64,000 nucleotides of DNA from CBDFGS01 sp965247255 (GTDB lineage: Bacteria; Chloroflexota; Dehalococcoidia; Lucifugimonadales; CAUZJF01): positions 434,001 to 498,000 of the forward strand of contig CBDFGS010000009.1 of NCBI GenBank assembly GCA_965247255.1, given 5' to 3'. The notes below the pieces were generated by a model. That model was not told the origin of the DNA. It searched no databases and saw nothing but the letters and a program-made list of their open reading frames with translations. Numbering within the stretch: the stretch's first letter is position 1; every line of letters starts with the position of its first letter. This document shows, piece by piece, positions 51,691 through 61,025 of the stretch. Both the position numbers and the translations under genes were made by a program.

Positions 51691-53406
51691 CCCGAATCCA
51701 CCGAAGGACACCGATGGACGGCGTGAGGAAAGCGGAAGGGGGGGTGAGGGAGCTACAGGGGAAATAGCCTGGGTTCCATTTGGGGTAGGGAGGTCGGCGG
51801 ACGGTCTTCATCGCCGCACAGGGGCCCCTATGGCCGTCTGCGGGAGCTGCGATGCGGGGGATGGCGAGAGAATACGCAGCAGGGAACTCTCTCGGACCGG
51901 GCTGGCGCGAGTCTGCGGGGATCTTCGGTTGTCCGGTGGGTGGGTCGCCGACGGTGCCGTCAGGCCGGGAGTGGAATGGCTCGCAGCCGGGCCAAGGCGC
52001 GGCTGAACTTCTCAGCCCAAGGCCAGCGATCCGGAAGATGCAGGGTCAACCGGCGTGCCGAGCGGGTGAGCCGTCCGGCTAGGGAGAAGAACCGCCGCCG
52101 GAGGGTCTTGGTGGTGGCTATCCGCTCTCCCAGACCGATCCGCGCCGTCCAGCGGGCCAGGTTGTGGGCCATCGTCTGGACGGCCAGCCAGGCGCCGTTG
52201 GCGGCGAAGCGGCCCGAGGGGAGATGGTTCAGCCCGACGCCGTACTTGAGGTCGCGTATGGCATTCTCGATCTCGGCGTGGCGGCGATGGTCAGCCTCCA
52301 GTTCGAGCAACTCCCCGTCCCGGTCGGTGATGAAGCCGTGATAACTGTATTTGGCGAAGAGGGCCAGTTGGGAACCGGGCGTCGGCTTCACCCGCCGGAC
52401 GATGAGCCGTACCGGCGCGGCGTCTGCCTCGGCCTGGAAGGGGGTGCAGGTGATCTCGGCCACATCGGCGGCACCGTCCATCCAGTAAGGAATCGGCGTC
52501 CAGGCATCTTCGGGTATCGCCTCGATGAGATTGTGCAGGCTTTTGTGCTGGCGGATGGTGATGGAGTAGCGGACATTGATCCGGCGGCAGACGGCGACCA
52601 CGGCGTGGGTATAGAAGCCGCTGTCGGCACGCATGGTGAGCTGCCCGCTGGCCCCGCCGTAGCGAACCCGGCTCACCGTTTCACGCAGGAAGTGGGCGGC
52701 GCCGCGAGCGGTGTTGGCCCGGCCCTCGCGCAGCCGGGCCATCAGCACGTCGCCTGTGCCGGCGGCGACGGCCAACAGCGGGTGATAGCCCCGCTTGCCG
52801 GTATAGCCGTGGTGGCGTGCGCCCTCCTTGGCCAGTCCGTAGGTCTCGCAGATGGTGGAGTCCAGGTCAATGGTCAGGGGCCCGTCGCCGGGTCCCGCCC
52901 CGGCCTGCCAAGCCCGGGCCAGCAACTCGCGGCTCACCCGGTCGAGTTGACGGACGTGGCCCCACCGGAAGCTGCGCAGGAAGGTGCCCAGGGTGGATGG
53001 CGCCTTCACCGTGCCGCCCAGGGTGCTGGCCGTCCCCCCGGTGCGCAACACATCGGCGTCGTCAATGCAGTCGCCCCCAGCCAGCGCAGACGCCACCAGC
53101 GTCATCATCTTGTCGCTCGTGTTCGCCCGCCCCGGGGCATCGCCCAGGTCGAGGCGCTGCCGGACGAGTTCGGGCAGGCCGAGGTGCCGCGCCAGGGTGG
53201 CCGGAAGGAGCAGCCCGGCATTGGCCACCAAGCGGCGGTCGTCGAAGGTGATTTGGATTCGGTCGGGGTGGTTGCGTGGCAGCATCTATTGGGTGCTCCT
53301 TTTCCAGGGTCTGTTTTTTGCTACAAAACCATTATCCCAGAAGCACAGGAGCACCTTCTTGCTGCTTCAGGACGCTAACCCGACGCCCTCCTTCGGTGGA
53401 TTCGGG
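51691..53406 (-). mobile_element. IS1380-family insertion sequence, copy D (1716 bp, second type)
   Basis: Flanked by CTTAG at 51686-51690 and 53407-53411. Ends share the CCCGAATCCACCGAAGGA terminal repeat with copies A-C. The internal sequence is clearly diverged from A-C but the same as copy E. Its right edge lies 19 bp from the next start codon. Confidence 0.93.
51960..53285 (-). CDS. IS1380-family transposase, copy D (441 aa, second type)
   Basis: Same length and layout as copy A but with many substitutions (for example LPELVRQRLDLGDAPGRANTSDKMM and RQHKSLHNLIEAIPEDAW). Catalytic positions are retained in DLDSTICETYG, MRADSGFYTH and HAEIENAIRDL. Identical to copy E. Confidence 0.95.
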   Translation of the reverse strand: MLPRNHPDRIQITFDDRRLVANAGLLLPATLARHLGLPELVRQRLDLGDAPGRANTSDKMMTLVASALAGGDCIDDADVLRTGGTASTLGGTVKAPSTLGTFLRSFRWGHVRQLDRVSRELLARAWQAGAGPGDGPLTIDLDSTICETYGLAKEGARHHGYTGKRGYHPLLAVAAGTGDVLMARLREGRANTARGAAHFLRETVSRVRYGGASGQLTMRADSGFYTHAVVAVCRRINVRYSITIRQHKSLHNLIEAIPEDAWTPIPYWMDGAADVAEITCTPFQAEADAAPVRLIVRRVKPTPGSQLALFAKYSYHGFITDRDGELLELEADHRRHAEIENAIRDLKYGVGLNHLPSGRFAANGAWLAVQTMAHNLARWTARIGLGERIATTKTLRRRFFSLAGRLTRSARRLTLHLPDRWPWAEKFSRALARLRAIPLPA

Positions 53407-53425
53407 CTTAGAGGAGAACAAACAC

Positions 53426-54796
53426 ATGGAGCGAGAGCGAGACCTGACCAAGAGCCAGCTTTTCCTGGACGACATGTGGATAGAGGACCAGCAGCGACTT
53501 CAGCGGCGCTGGTACCAGGCGGACATTTTCCCTGAGTCGGTCCTACGCCCGGAGAAGCCCTGGGAGGGGACCGAGATAATCCGGCCTTCGGTGTTCAAGT
53601 ACAAAGACCTGTTTCGGGCGTACTACCAAGCGGTCAGCCATTTCGGCTCTTATTATTGCGTCGCTGAGAGCGAGGACGGTTTCGTTTGGGAGCGCCCGGA
53701 CGTGGGTGCGGTCGAATTCAAGGGTAACACCAGGAACAACATCGTCTGGAAGATGGAGGGTAGGTCGCCGTCCGCGGTGTACGATCCGACCGACGCCGAT
53801 GCACCGTTCAAATTGTTTTTCCATGGGAGGGAACCTACTTCGGGCCGGGGCGGGCTGCGGGTAGCAACGAGTCTGGACGGATTCCATTTCGAGACGCGCC
53901 CCGGCGTGCTCGTCGAAAACGTCGGCGACCGTAAGTACATGATGTTTGACCGGCCCGGAGGCAAATACGTCCTATTCACGAAGCTGGCCGAGAGTTTCGA
54001 ACGGTATGGCGGACGTTGTCAGGGCATCTCGGTCGGGGCGAGCCTGGAAACCCTATCCCGGCCAAAGTTGATCCTCAAGCCGGACCTCGTCGACGATCCC
54101 AACGTTGAGTTCTACGGGTTCACGGCTTTCCAGTACTCCGATCGATACATCGGGCTTATCGAGCGATACCGTGGCGTGCCTGACGTAATCGACGTGACGT
54201 TGGCCTGGAGCGATGACCTTGAGCATTGGGAGCGGCCAAACGCGCGAGAACCGTTCATCGGGCCGGAGTACCCGTGGAACCGGATGTGGAGCGAGAACAA
54301 CACCGCGCCTCCGATAGTATTCGGCAACCAACTCTGGTTCTATTTCGGAGGTAAGAGCGGAGCCCATTCACACAGCAAGCACTTGGGACCGCGCCAGTAC
54401 ACGGCGATCGGCCTGGCAATGTTGACCGTCGACCGGTTCGTGTCAATTTCAGGTGATTTCAAAGCAGGGAAGCTTCTCACCCGACCCATGACGTGGCCCG
54501 GGGGTGATCTCATGCTCAACGCCTCTACGACCAGAAATTTGGACGGGTACCCACTCGAAGGTGGTGGGCTGATGGCAATAGAGGTGCTGGATCAAGGAGG
54601 CGACCCAGTCGATGGGTTCTCCGGAGACGAGCGGGCAGTGTTTGACGGCAACGTGCCTTGCCGCAGCGATACCCGGCACTCTGCAACGATTAGGTGGCCT
54701 GGCGACCGAAGCATGAACGAGCTTGCGGGCCGCCGCATCAAGCTGGCTTTCCACATGCGGGACTCTCACCTTTACAGCTTCAGAAGCAGTGGATGA
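53426..54796 (+). CDS. Beta-propeller glycoside-hydrolase-like protein (456 aa)
   Basis: I do not recognise a characterised family, but the chain has the feel of a five-bladed GH43/GH32/GH130-type propeller: FRAYYQAVSHFGSYYCVAESEDGFVWERPDVG, FKLFFHGREPTSGRGGLRVATSLDGFHFETRPG, TLAWSDDLEHWERPNAREPFIG and GNQLWFYFGGKSGAHS. Blades pair a W/F-rich strand with DG-F or DLEHW turns. No signal peptide. GAGGAGA at 53411-53417 supports ATG 53426. IS copy D ends 19 bp upstream, so the native promoter has been displaced. It lies with an RraA-like gene between two inverted IS copies. Confidence 0.65.
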   Translation: MERERDLTKSQLFLDDMWIEDQQRLQRRWYQADIFPESVLRPEKPWEGTEIIRPSVFKYKDLFRAYYQAVSHFGSYYCVAESEDGFVWERPDVGAVEFKGNTRNNIVWKMEGRSPSAVYDPTDADAPFKLFFHGREPTSGRGGLRVATSLDGFHFETRPGVLVENVGDRKYMMFDRPGGKYVLFTKLAESFERYGGRCQGISVGASLETLSRPKLILKPDLVDDPNVEFYGFTAFQYSDRYIGLIERYRGVPDVIDVTLAWSDDLEHWERPNAREPFIGPEYPWNRMWSENNTAPPIVFGNQLWFYFGGKSGAHSHSKHLGPRQYTAIGLAMLTVDRFVSISGDFKAGKLLTRPMTWPGGDLMLNASTTRNLDGYPLEGGGLMAIEVLDQGGDPVDGFSGDERAVFDGNVPCRSDTRHSATIRWPGDRSMNELAGRRIKLAFHMRDSHLYSFRSSG

Positions 54797-54919
54797 GGCA
54801 GAACGTGGAAGCTAGCCGTAAGCCGTTAGAGGCCAGCGTCACTGTAAAAAAGCCCGATGGCATGGGGAGCGGCTCAGGCGATGAACCCGGCTAGGGAACC
54901 TGCGCGGGCTGGGGACTCC
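54797..54919 (+). pseudogene. Fragment of the scattered small-gene family
   Basis: Encodes EASRKPLEASVTVKKPDGMG then SGSGDEPG and stop, followed by the tail ATGAACCCGGCTAGGGAACC and GGGGACTCC. Corresponds to the last 30 residues of the family. Confidence 0.55.
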
Positions 54920-54979
54920 GTGGGTGCCTGGGTGAGATAATATAGCTCCGATTACGCCATCGAATAGGAGGAGACTCAC

Positions 54980-55714
54980 GTGGCTGCAGAACTAGAGATG
55001 ATCGAGGAGCTGAAGAACTACGACACGCCGTCAATAACCAACGTGGTCGCCACCTATCCCGACAATCCGCTGTGCCTCGGCCTCTACAATCCCTGGACCG
55101 AGAACTGGTACACCGACCAGTCCATACGCTGCATGTTCCCCGAGCTCGGCAGGACAGTGGGATATGCGGTTACCTGCGTGTACGGAATCCCGGCCCCCGG
55201 CTACTCCCGGCTCACGTTCATGGACGTGATCGATGCTCTGGACGCGTCCAGGAAGCCGACTGTGCTGATACTCCAGCAGAAGTTCCCCGAATCCTTGGCC
55301 GCGAAGGTGGGGCTGGCCGGCGGCAACATGAACGCCGCAATGAAGGCCGTGGGCTGTGTCGGCGTCGTCTCAAACGGCCCGTCTCGGGACATGGACGAGA
55401 TACGCCCGACGGGCGTCCAGTACATGCTGAGTGGGGTCACCGCCGGGCACGGCCCGATGGCTGTCCACGCTGTGAGCGTGCCGGTGAGCGTCGGGGGCAT
55501 GGACGTGTCGCCCGGAGAGGTTATACACATGGACGAGAACGGCGCATGCAAGTTCCCGTCGGACAAGATCGAACCCGTTCTCACCAACGTCAAGGCGTTG
55601 CTGAAAGAGGAAGAGGAGAGAATCAATGGGCTGCGCGACGCGAAGACCGCCGCGGAGGTTCGGGCGGTCTTCGCCGGCCAGTCGTACGCCCGAGAAGAGC
55701 GAAAAGGCTCATAA
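54980..55714 (+). CDS. RraA-like/HMG aldolase family protein (244 aa)
   Basis: RraA-fold protein, related to 4-hydroxy-4-methyl-2-oxoglutarate aldolases and to the RNase E inhibitor RraA. Seen: LKNYDTPSITNVVATYP at the start, then GCVGVVSNGPSRDMDEIRPTGVQYM (the family G-x-x-x-(D/N)G-x-x-RD motif with R-D intact), VPVSVGGMDVSPGEVIHMDENGACKFPSD. The N-terminal insertion with ENWYTDQSIRCMFPELG is longer than in RraA. GTG start at 54980 behind TAGGAGGAGAC. An aldolase or decarboxylase role on a keto-acid is more likely than RNase control. Confidence 0.82.
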   Translation: MAAELEMIEELKNYDTPSITNVVATYPDNPLCLGLYNPWTENWYTDQSIRCMFPELGRTVGYAVTCVYGIPAPGYSRLTFMDVIDALDASRKPTVLILQQKFPESLAAKVGLAGGNMNAAMKAVGCVGVVSNGPSRDMDEIRPTGVQYMLSGVTAGHGPMAVHAVSVPVSVGGMDVSPGEVIHMDENGACKFPSDKIEPVLTNVKALLKEEEERINGLRDAKTAAEVRAVFAGQSYAREERKGS

Positions 55715-55776
55715 AGCCCCGGGCCGGATTCACGCGTCGGCTCGCGGCTCCGCCCCATGATGATGAAGGGCCTAAG

Positions 55777-57492
55777 CCCGAATCCACCGAAGGAGGGCGT
55801 CGGGTTAGCGTCCTGAAGCAGCAAGAAGGTGCTCCTGTGCTTCTGGGATAATGGTTTTGTAGCAAAAAACAGACCCTGGAAAAGGAGCACCCAATAGATG
55901 CTGCCACGCAACCACCCCGACCGAATCCAAATCACCTTCGACGACCGCCGCTTGGTGGCCAATGCCGGGCTGCTCCTTCCGGCCACCCTGGCGCGGCACC
56001 TCGGCCTGCCCGAACTCGTCCGGCAGCGCCTCGACCTGGGCGATGCCCCGGGGCGGGCGAACACGAGCGACAAGATGATGACGCTGGTGGCGTCTGCGCT
56101 GGCTGGGGGCGACTGCATTGACGACGCCGATGTGTTGCGCACCGGGGGGACGGCCAGCACCCTGGGCGGCACGGTGAAGGCGCCATCCACCCTGGGCACC
56201 TTCCTGCGCAGCTTCCGGTGGGGCCACGTCCGTCAACTCGACCGGGTGAGCCGCGAGTTGCTGGCCCGGGCTTGGCAGGCCGGGGCGGGACCCGGCGACG
56301 GGCCCCTGACCATTGACCTGGACTCCACCATCTGCGAGACCTACGGACTGGCCAAGGAGGGCGCACGCCACCACGGCTATACCGGCAAGCGGGGCTATCA
56401 CCCGCTGTTGGCCGTCGCCGCCGGCACAGGCGACGTGCTGATGGCCCGGCTGCGCGAGGGCCGGGCCAACACCGCTCGCGGCGCCGCCCACTTCCTGCGT
56501 GAAACGGTGAGCCGGGTTCGCTACGGCGGGGCCAGCGGGCAGCTCACCATGCGTGCCGACAGCGGCTTCTATACCCACGCCGTGGTCGCCGTCTGCCGCC
56601 GGATCAATGTCCGCTACTCCATCACCATCCGCCAGCACAAAAGCCTGCACAATCTCATCGAGGCGATACCCGAAGATGCCTGGACGCCGATTCCTTACTG
56701 GATGGACGGTGCCGCCGATGTGGCCGAGATCACCTGCACCCCCTTCCAGGCCGAGGCAGACGCCGCGCCGGTACGGCTCATCGTCCGGCGGGTGAAGCCG
56801 ACGCCCGGTTCCCAACTGGCCCTCTTCGCCAAATACAGTTATCACGGCTTCATCACCGACCGGGACGGGGAGTTGCTCGAACTGGAGGCTGACCATCGCC
56901 GCCACGCCGAGATCGAGAATGCCATACGCGACCTCAAGTACGGCGTCGGGCTGAACCATCTCCCCTCGGGCCGCTTCGCCGCCAACGGCGCCTGGCTGGC
57001 CGTCCAGACGATGGCCCACAACCTGGCCCGCTGGACGGCGCGGATCGGTCTGGGAGAGCGGATAGCCACCACCAAGACCCTCCGGCGGCGGTTCTTCTCC
57101 CTAGCCGGACGGCTCACCCGCTCGGCACGCCGGTTGACCCTGCATCTTCCGGATCGCTGGCCTTGGGCTGAGAAGTTCAGCCGCGCCTTGGCCCGGCTGC
57201 GAGCCATTCCACTCCCGGCCTGACGGCACCGTCGGCGACCCACCCACCGGACAACCGAAGATCCCCGCAGACTCGCGCCAGCCCGGTCCGAGAGAGTTCC
57301 CTGCTGCGTATTCTCTCGCCATCCCCCGCATCGCAGCTCCCGCAGACGGCCATAGGGGCCCCTGTGCGGCGATGAAGACCGTCCGCCGACCTCCCTACCC
57401 CAAATGGAACCCAGGCTATTTCCCCTGTAGCTCCCTCACCCCCCCTTCCGCTTTCCTCACGCCGTCCATCGGTGTCCTTCGGTGGATTCGGG
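55777..57492 (+). mobile_element. IS1380-family insertion sequence, copy E (1716 bp, second type)
   Basis: Flanked by CTAAG at 55772-55776 and 57493-57497. Inverted relative to copy D. Together D and E enclose the propeller and RraA-like genes. Confidence 0.93.
55898..57223 (+). CDS. IS1380-family transposase, copy E (441 aa, second type)
   Basis: Identical to copy D in protein sequence, in the opposite orientation. Intact. Confidence 0.95.
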   Translation: MLPRNHPDRIQITFDDRRLVANAGLLLPATLARHLGLPELVRQRLDLGDAPGRANTSDKMMTLVASALAGGDCIDDADVLRTGGTASTLGGTVKAPSTLGTFLRSFRWGHVRQLDRVSRELLARAWQAGAGPGDGPLTIDLDSTICETYGLAKEGARHHGYTGKRGYHPLLAVAAGTGDVLMARLREGRANTARGAAHFLRETVSRVRYGGASGQLTMRADSGFYTHAVVAVCRRINVRYSITIRQHKSLHNLIEAIPEDAWTPIPYWMDGAADVAEITCTPFQAEADAAPVRLIVRRVKPTPGSQLALFAKYSYHGFITDRDGELLELEADHRRHAEIENAIRDLKYGVGLNHLPSGRFAANGAWLAVQTMAHNLARWTARIGLGERIATTKTLRRRFFSLAGRLTRSARRLTLHLPDRWPWAEKFSRALARLRAIPLPA

Positions 57493-57497
57493 CTAAG

Positions 57498-57862
57498 ACC
57501 GGCGGCGTGCGCTTCGCGCCGTCTCCACTCAAGGACAGAACAGAGGCCGTAGGATCAAGGATGCTGGTCGATGAGCCCTTGCGACCTAGCGCCTAGGCCA
57601 AGACAACCGCCAACATTCCCGCCAAGCTCTAGAGACGATCGTCATTGTAGAAAAGCCCCATGGCATGGGGAGCGGCCCAGGCGATGAACCCGGGTTGGGA
57701 ACCTGCGATGGGGGCGTGGGCCCTCCCCACCCGGTCTGTTGAATCCCTGTTGATCTGCTAGGATGCGCACCACCATGTCTTGTAGTGGAGTTCCGTAGCC
57801 CCAGCCGGCTGGAGGAGTCGAGCCTCGGGCATTCCAGAGAGATAAGACGGGAGGAGTGCCAC
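57498..57862 (+). other. Gap with a fragment of the scattered small-gene family
   Basis: At about 57635-57725 IVIVEKPHGMGSGPGDEPG is followed by the tail ATGAACCCGGGTTGGGAACC. It parallels the fragment at 54797-54919, so the two sides of IS copy E carry sister fragments. No intact gene. GGGAGGAG at 57850-57857 is the ribosome site of the next gene. Confidence 0.5.
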
Positions 57863-59065
57863 ATGAAAATCAAGGACGTTAAGACATACGTCGTCGCGAA
57901 TCCGCCGCCTCATCACGGAGGGGCGTATTTCGTCTTCTTGAAGCTGACCACCGACGACAACGTCGAAGGGTTCGGCGAGGTCTACAGCGTCCCGTTTCAC
58001 CCTGACAAGGTTACCCAGCTGATTGATGACGTCGTGGAGCGGTACGTGATCGGATGGGACCCGTTCAGAATCGAATCGCTGTGGCGCATCGTCTACTCAA
58101 GCGGGTTTACGCAGCATCCCGACCTGTCGTTGGTGGGTGTGCTGAGTGGCATTGAGATGGCCTGCTGGGACATCGTAGGGAAAGCCCTCGACCAGCCCAT
58201 CTACAACCTGCTGGGCGGCCAGGTCCACGAGAAGCTCCGATCTTACACCTACCTCTATCCGGCGGAAGAAAGCGAGACGAGCGACGTTCTATCGGTGGCC
58301 GATGCCTTCGGCGACCCGGAGCTTACGCCGGAACGAGCGGCCCACTACGTCGACCAGGGATTCACCGCCGTGAAATTCGACCCCGTGATGCCGATGTCCG
58401 CCTTCGATCCCAGGCAGCTTTCCCTGCAAGCGCTTCACAATGCCGAAGTCGTCACCAAGAACGTGCGCGAGGCCGTTGGCAGCAAGTGCGACCTGCTCAT
58501 AGGTACTCACGGGCAGATGACCACCTCCAGTGCCATCCGTCTCGCTCGGCGGCTGGAGCCGTTTGACCCGTTGTGGTTTGAAGAACCGGTGCCCCCGGAG
58601 AACAAGAAGGAGATGGCCCGCGTCGCTCATTCGACTACCATTCCCGTGGCTACGGGCGAGCGTCTGGCCACCAAATACGAGTTCGCCGAGCTACTTGATA
58701 GGCAGGCAGCTGCCATTCTCCAGCCGGCACTTGGACGAGTAGGCGGTATTCTCGAGGCGAAGAAGATCGCGGGCATGGCCGAGGCACATTACGCGGAGCT
58801 TGCTCCCCATCTCTACTGCGGGCCCATCGAGGCGGCTGCCAACATACAGCTCGGTACGTGCAGTCCCAATTTCTTGATCCAGGAGAGCATCGAGACCTTT
58901 GGCGGGTTCCACGCCGAGCTACTATTGGAACCGCTCCAGTGGGAGGAAGGCTATATCGTACCCCCGACCAAGCCGGGTCTGGGCGTAGAGCTAAACGAAG
59001 AGGTGGCGGCAAGTCATCCGTATGAAGGACCGATATTCATAGAGATGGTGAACAGGCCTGTCTAG
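57863..59065 (+). CDS. Mandelate racemase/muconate lactonizing enzyme family dehydratase (400 aa)
   Basis: Enolase-superfamily sugar-acid dehydratase or cycloisomerase. Seen: MKIKDVKTYVVANPPPHHGG, SGIEMACWDIVGKALDQPIYNLLGG, the base motif AVKFDPV (K-x-D), LWFEEPVPPENK (metal Glu), VATGERLATKYEF (metal Glu region) and APHLYCGPIEAAANIQL. Where the first metal Asp is usual (D-x-HGR), this protein has DLLIGTHGQMT, so the ligand set differs from mandelate racemase. The group resembles galactonate dehydratase and anhydrogalactonate cycloisomerase branches; I cannot choose. Start ATG 57863 with GGGAGGAG. Confidence 0.86.
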   Translation: MKIKDVKTYVVANPPPHHGGAYFVFLKLTTDDNVEGFGEVYSVPFHPDKVTQLIDDVVERYVIGWDPFRIESLWRIVYSSGFTQHPDLSLVGVLSGIEMACWDIVGKALDQPIYNLLGGQVHEKLRSYTYLYPAEESETSDVLSVADAFGDPELTPERAAHYVDQGFTAVKFDPVMPMSAFDPRQLSLQALHNAEVVTKNVREAVGSKCDLLIGTHGQMTTSSAIRLARRLEPFDPLWFEEPVPPENKKEMARVAHSTTIPVATGERLATKYEFAELLDRQAAAILQPALGRVGGILEAKKIAGMAEAHYAELAPHLYCGPIEAAANIQLGTCSPNFLIQESIETFGGFHAELLLEPLQWEEGYIVPPTKPGLGVELNEEVAASHPYEGPIFIEMVNRPV

Positions 59066-59259
59066 CCGGTCGAGCGCTACTCTCAAGAGTAGTCTTAGCC
59101 CCAGGAACGCGAGAATCCACGGCAAGGTACGATAGAATCGACACAGGAGGACCCCGCGGCGGCGAATGAGGGAGACGGAACCACCCAGGGCTTTTCGTCT
59201 TGCCTTCATCGTTCCGGTCCCGCCGCTTCCTCTAACTAGAATAGCTAGGAGGCAGTGCA

Positions 59260-60540
59260 ATGGCCCATAGCGGCGCCTCTCCCCGAATCCTCCCTTTGAA
59301 GTCGTTGCCGATGGCTGGCTTTACTCTCCTGGTGGTGTTGGCGGCTGCGCTCTCAGCCTGCGGTACAGCCGATGAGCCCGAGGGAGTCGTGCAACCTGCC
59401 GAGGAGCCGACCGGCCAGCAGGCGGAAGCCGTGGCGGCGCCCCAGGCCGGCCCGGGAGGGATCATCACTTTTGCCGGCACGGGCTCCCCCAGATTTGAAG
59501 GCGACGGCGGTCCGGCTACAAATGCCGGATTCTACGCCCCCAGCGGCATCGCGCTGGACCGCGACGGAAACGCCTACATATCTACCGACAACCGCATTCG
59601 AAGGGTGGATGCCGCAACCGGCGTCATCACGACCGTCGCGGGAAGTGGAAGAGGTAGATTCGAAGGGGACGGGGGTCCGGCCGTCGATGCCCATATCGCC
59701 GAACCCAAGGGAATGGCGATAGACCGAGCAGGTAACCTGCTGTTTGCTGACTACAACAACAACCGGGTCCGCAGAATCGAAGCTGCGACCGGGATAATCA
59801 CCACGGCGGCGGGTGGTCAGCCAGGGGTCCGTATCTCGAAGGAGGTTGGCGACGGCGGACCCGCCACCAGCGCTGTCGTCCGTGATCCCATGGATATCGC
59901 CGTGGACGGTCAGGGTAACATCTTCATTATCGGGGACCAGCGCTTGAGACGTGTGGAAGCGCTCTCCGGCATCATCAGCACAATCGCCGGGACGGGCCAG
60001 AGAGGCCTTTCGGGAGACGACGAGCCGTCTGTCGCATCTGCTTTCGCCGAGCCGGAAGGCGTGGCGCTGGACGCGCGCGGGAATATCTTCATCGCCGACG
60101 CCGGCAACCATCGCATCCGCAGGGTAGACGGGACGACCGGCGCTATATCCACGGTGGCGGGCCTTGGGAAGTTCGGATACATCGGGCTGAATGAGCAAGA
60201 GATGCCCCGTGGGGGATCGGGTGGCGGGTACTCGGGCGACGGCGGACCCGGAACAAATGCCAAGCTGACCCTTCCGTCTAGCGTCGCGATAGGTCCAGAT
60301 GGAAACGTGTATTTTGCGGACGGAGCAGTACGAGTCCGCAAGATAGATACGGCGACGGGGATCATTTCGACGGTAGCGGCCGGCGAGACCGTGGGTGTCG
60401 AGAAATCTGGAAAGATACAGATCCACACCAAGGTCCTGGGCCAGATCGCATCAATAGCCATCAACGACGCTGGAGAGATATTCCTGGCCGACTTCAAGAA
60501 AAACCTCGTACACAAGCTTACGGTGCCGTCGGCGCAGTAA
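59260..60540 (+). CDS. NHL-repeat beta-propeller lipoprotein (426 aa)
   Basis: Lipoprotein signal MAGFTLLVVLAAALSACGTADEPEGV with a clear lipobox (LSAC), then about six NHL repeats: FEGDGGPATNAGFYAPSGIALDRDGNAYISTDNRIRRVDAATGVITTVAGSG and variants. The C-terminus ASIAINDAGEIFLADFKKNLVHKLTV matches the paralogue at 35495. Probable surface protein binding a ligand or partner through the propeller top. TAGGAGGCAGTGCA precedes ATG 59260. It heads a small graveyard of relatives at 60610 and 61026. Confidence 0.9.
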   Translation: MAHSGASPRILPLKSLPMAGFTLLVVLAAALSACGTADEPEGVVQPAEEPTGQQAEAVAAPQAGPGGIITFAGTGSPRFEGDGGPATNAGFYAPSGIALDRDGNAYISTDNRIRRVDAATGVITTVAGSGRGRFEGDGGPAVDAHIAEPKGMAIDRAGNLLFADYNNNRVRRIEAATGIITTAAGGQPGVRISKEVGDGGPATSAVVRDPMDIAVDGQGNIFIIGDQRLRRVEALSGIISTIAGTGQRGLSGDDEPSVASAFAEPEGVALDARGNIFIADAGNHRIRRVDGTTGAISTVAGLGKFGYIGLNEQEMPRGGSGGGYSGDGGPGTNAKLTLPSSVAIGPDGNVYFADGAVRVRKIDTATGIISTVAAGETVGVEKSGKIQIHTKVLGQIASIAINDAGEIFLADFKKNLVHKLTVPSAQ

Positions 60541-60609
60541 GATGGTCGAGGCTTGGCTGGTCGATGTCCGGTATCTCCCACAGTCCGACGGTGTTGCTAT
60601 CTGAGAGAG

Positions 60610-60804
60610 ATGGCCCATAGCGATGTCAGCGGCGATCGTATCGGATGCGGGCTCTGGATACGGGCTCTCGTTACCGTCCTGGTCGTGGTCGCCGGCGCCA
60701 TTGGCCGGATCGTATCCATCGCGACTAACGACCACGGCGACATCTTCATGGCTGACTTCAGGAACAGCGTCGTGCATAAGGTCTCGCTCCCGGCAGCGCC
60801 GTAG
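60610..60804 (+). pseudogene. Internally deleted NHL lipoprotein (64 codons)
   Basis: MAHSDVSGDRIGCGLWIRAL then VTVLVVVAGA, a hydrophobic N-terminus, is fused directly to IGRIVSIATNDHGDIFMADFRNSVVHKVSLPA, the C-terminal 35 residues of the NHL lipoproteins. The whole propeller is missing and the lipobox Cys has been lost. The frame remains open, so a small membrane peptide could still be made. Confidence 0.7.
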
Positions 60805-61025
60805 CACTAGGTAGACTGGAAGACAGGACCTCGCAGTCGCGCGTACCCGCCAGGGGGCAATGCGTGTGCATTCAAGGCTCAGCAGCGGTTGCCTAAACCC
60901 GTGTCGCCTAAACCCGTATAGTATGGGAGTAGGAAGACGAGGAAACCAGGGATACGTATCGACTATATTGATGCGAGCGATGCACAAGCAGCGTTACGAC
61001 CGCTAATCGAGTATCGGAGCGGGGC

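Noticed and set aside
51691..57492. Composite transposon moved as a unit
   Set aside because: Outer flanks are CTTAG and CTAAG, not direct repeats of each other, and each IS has its own matching duplication.
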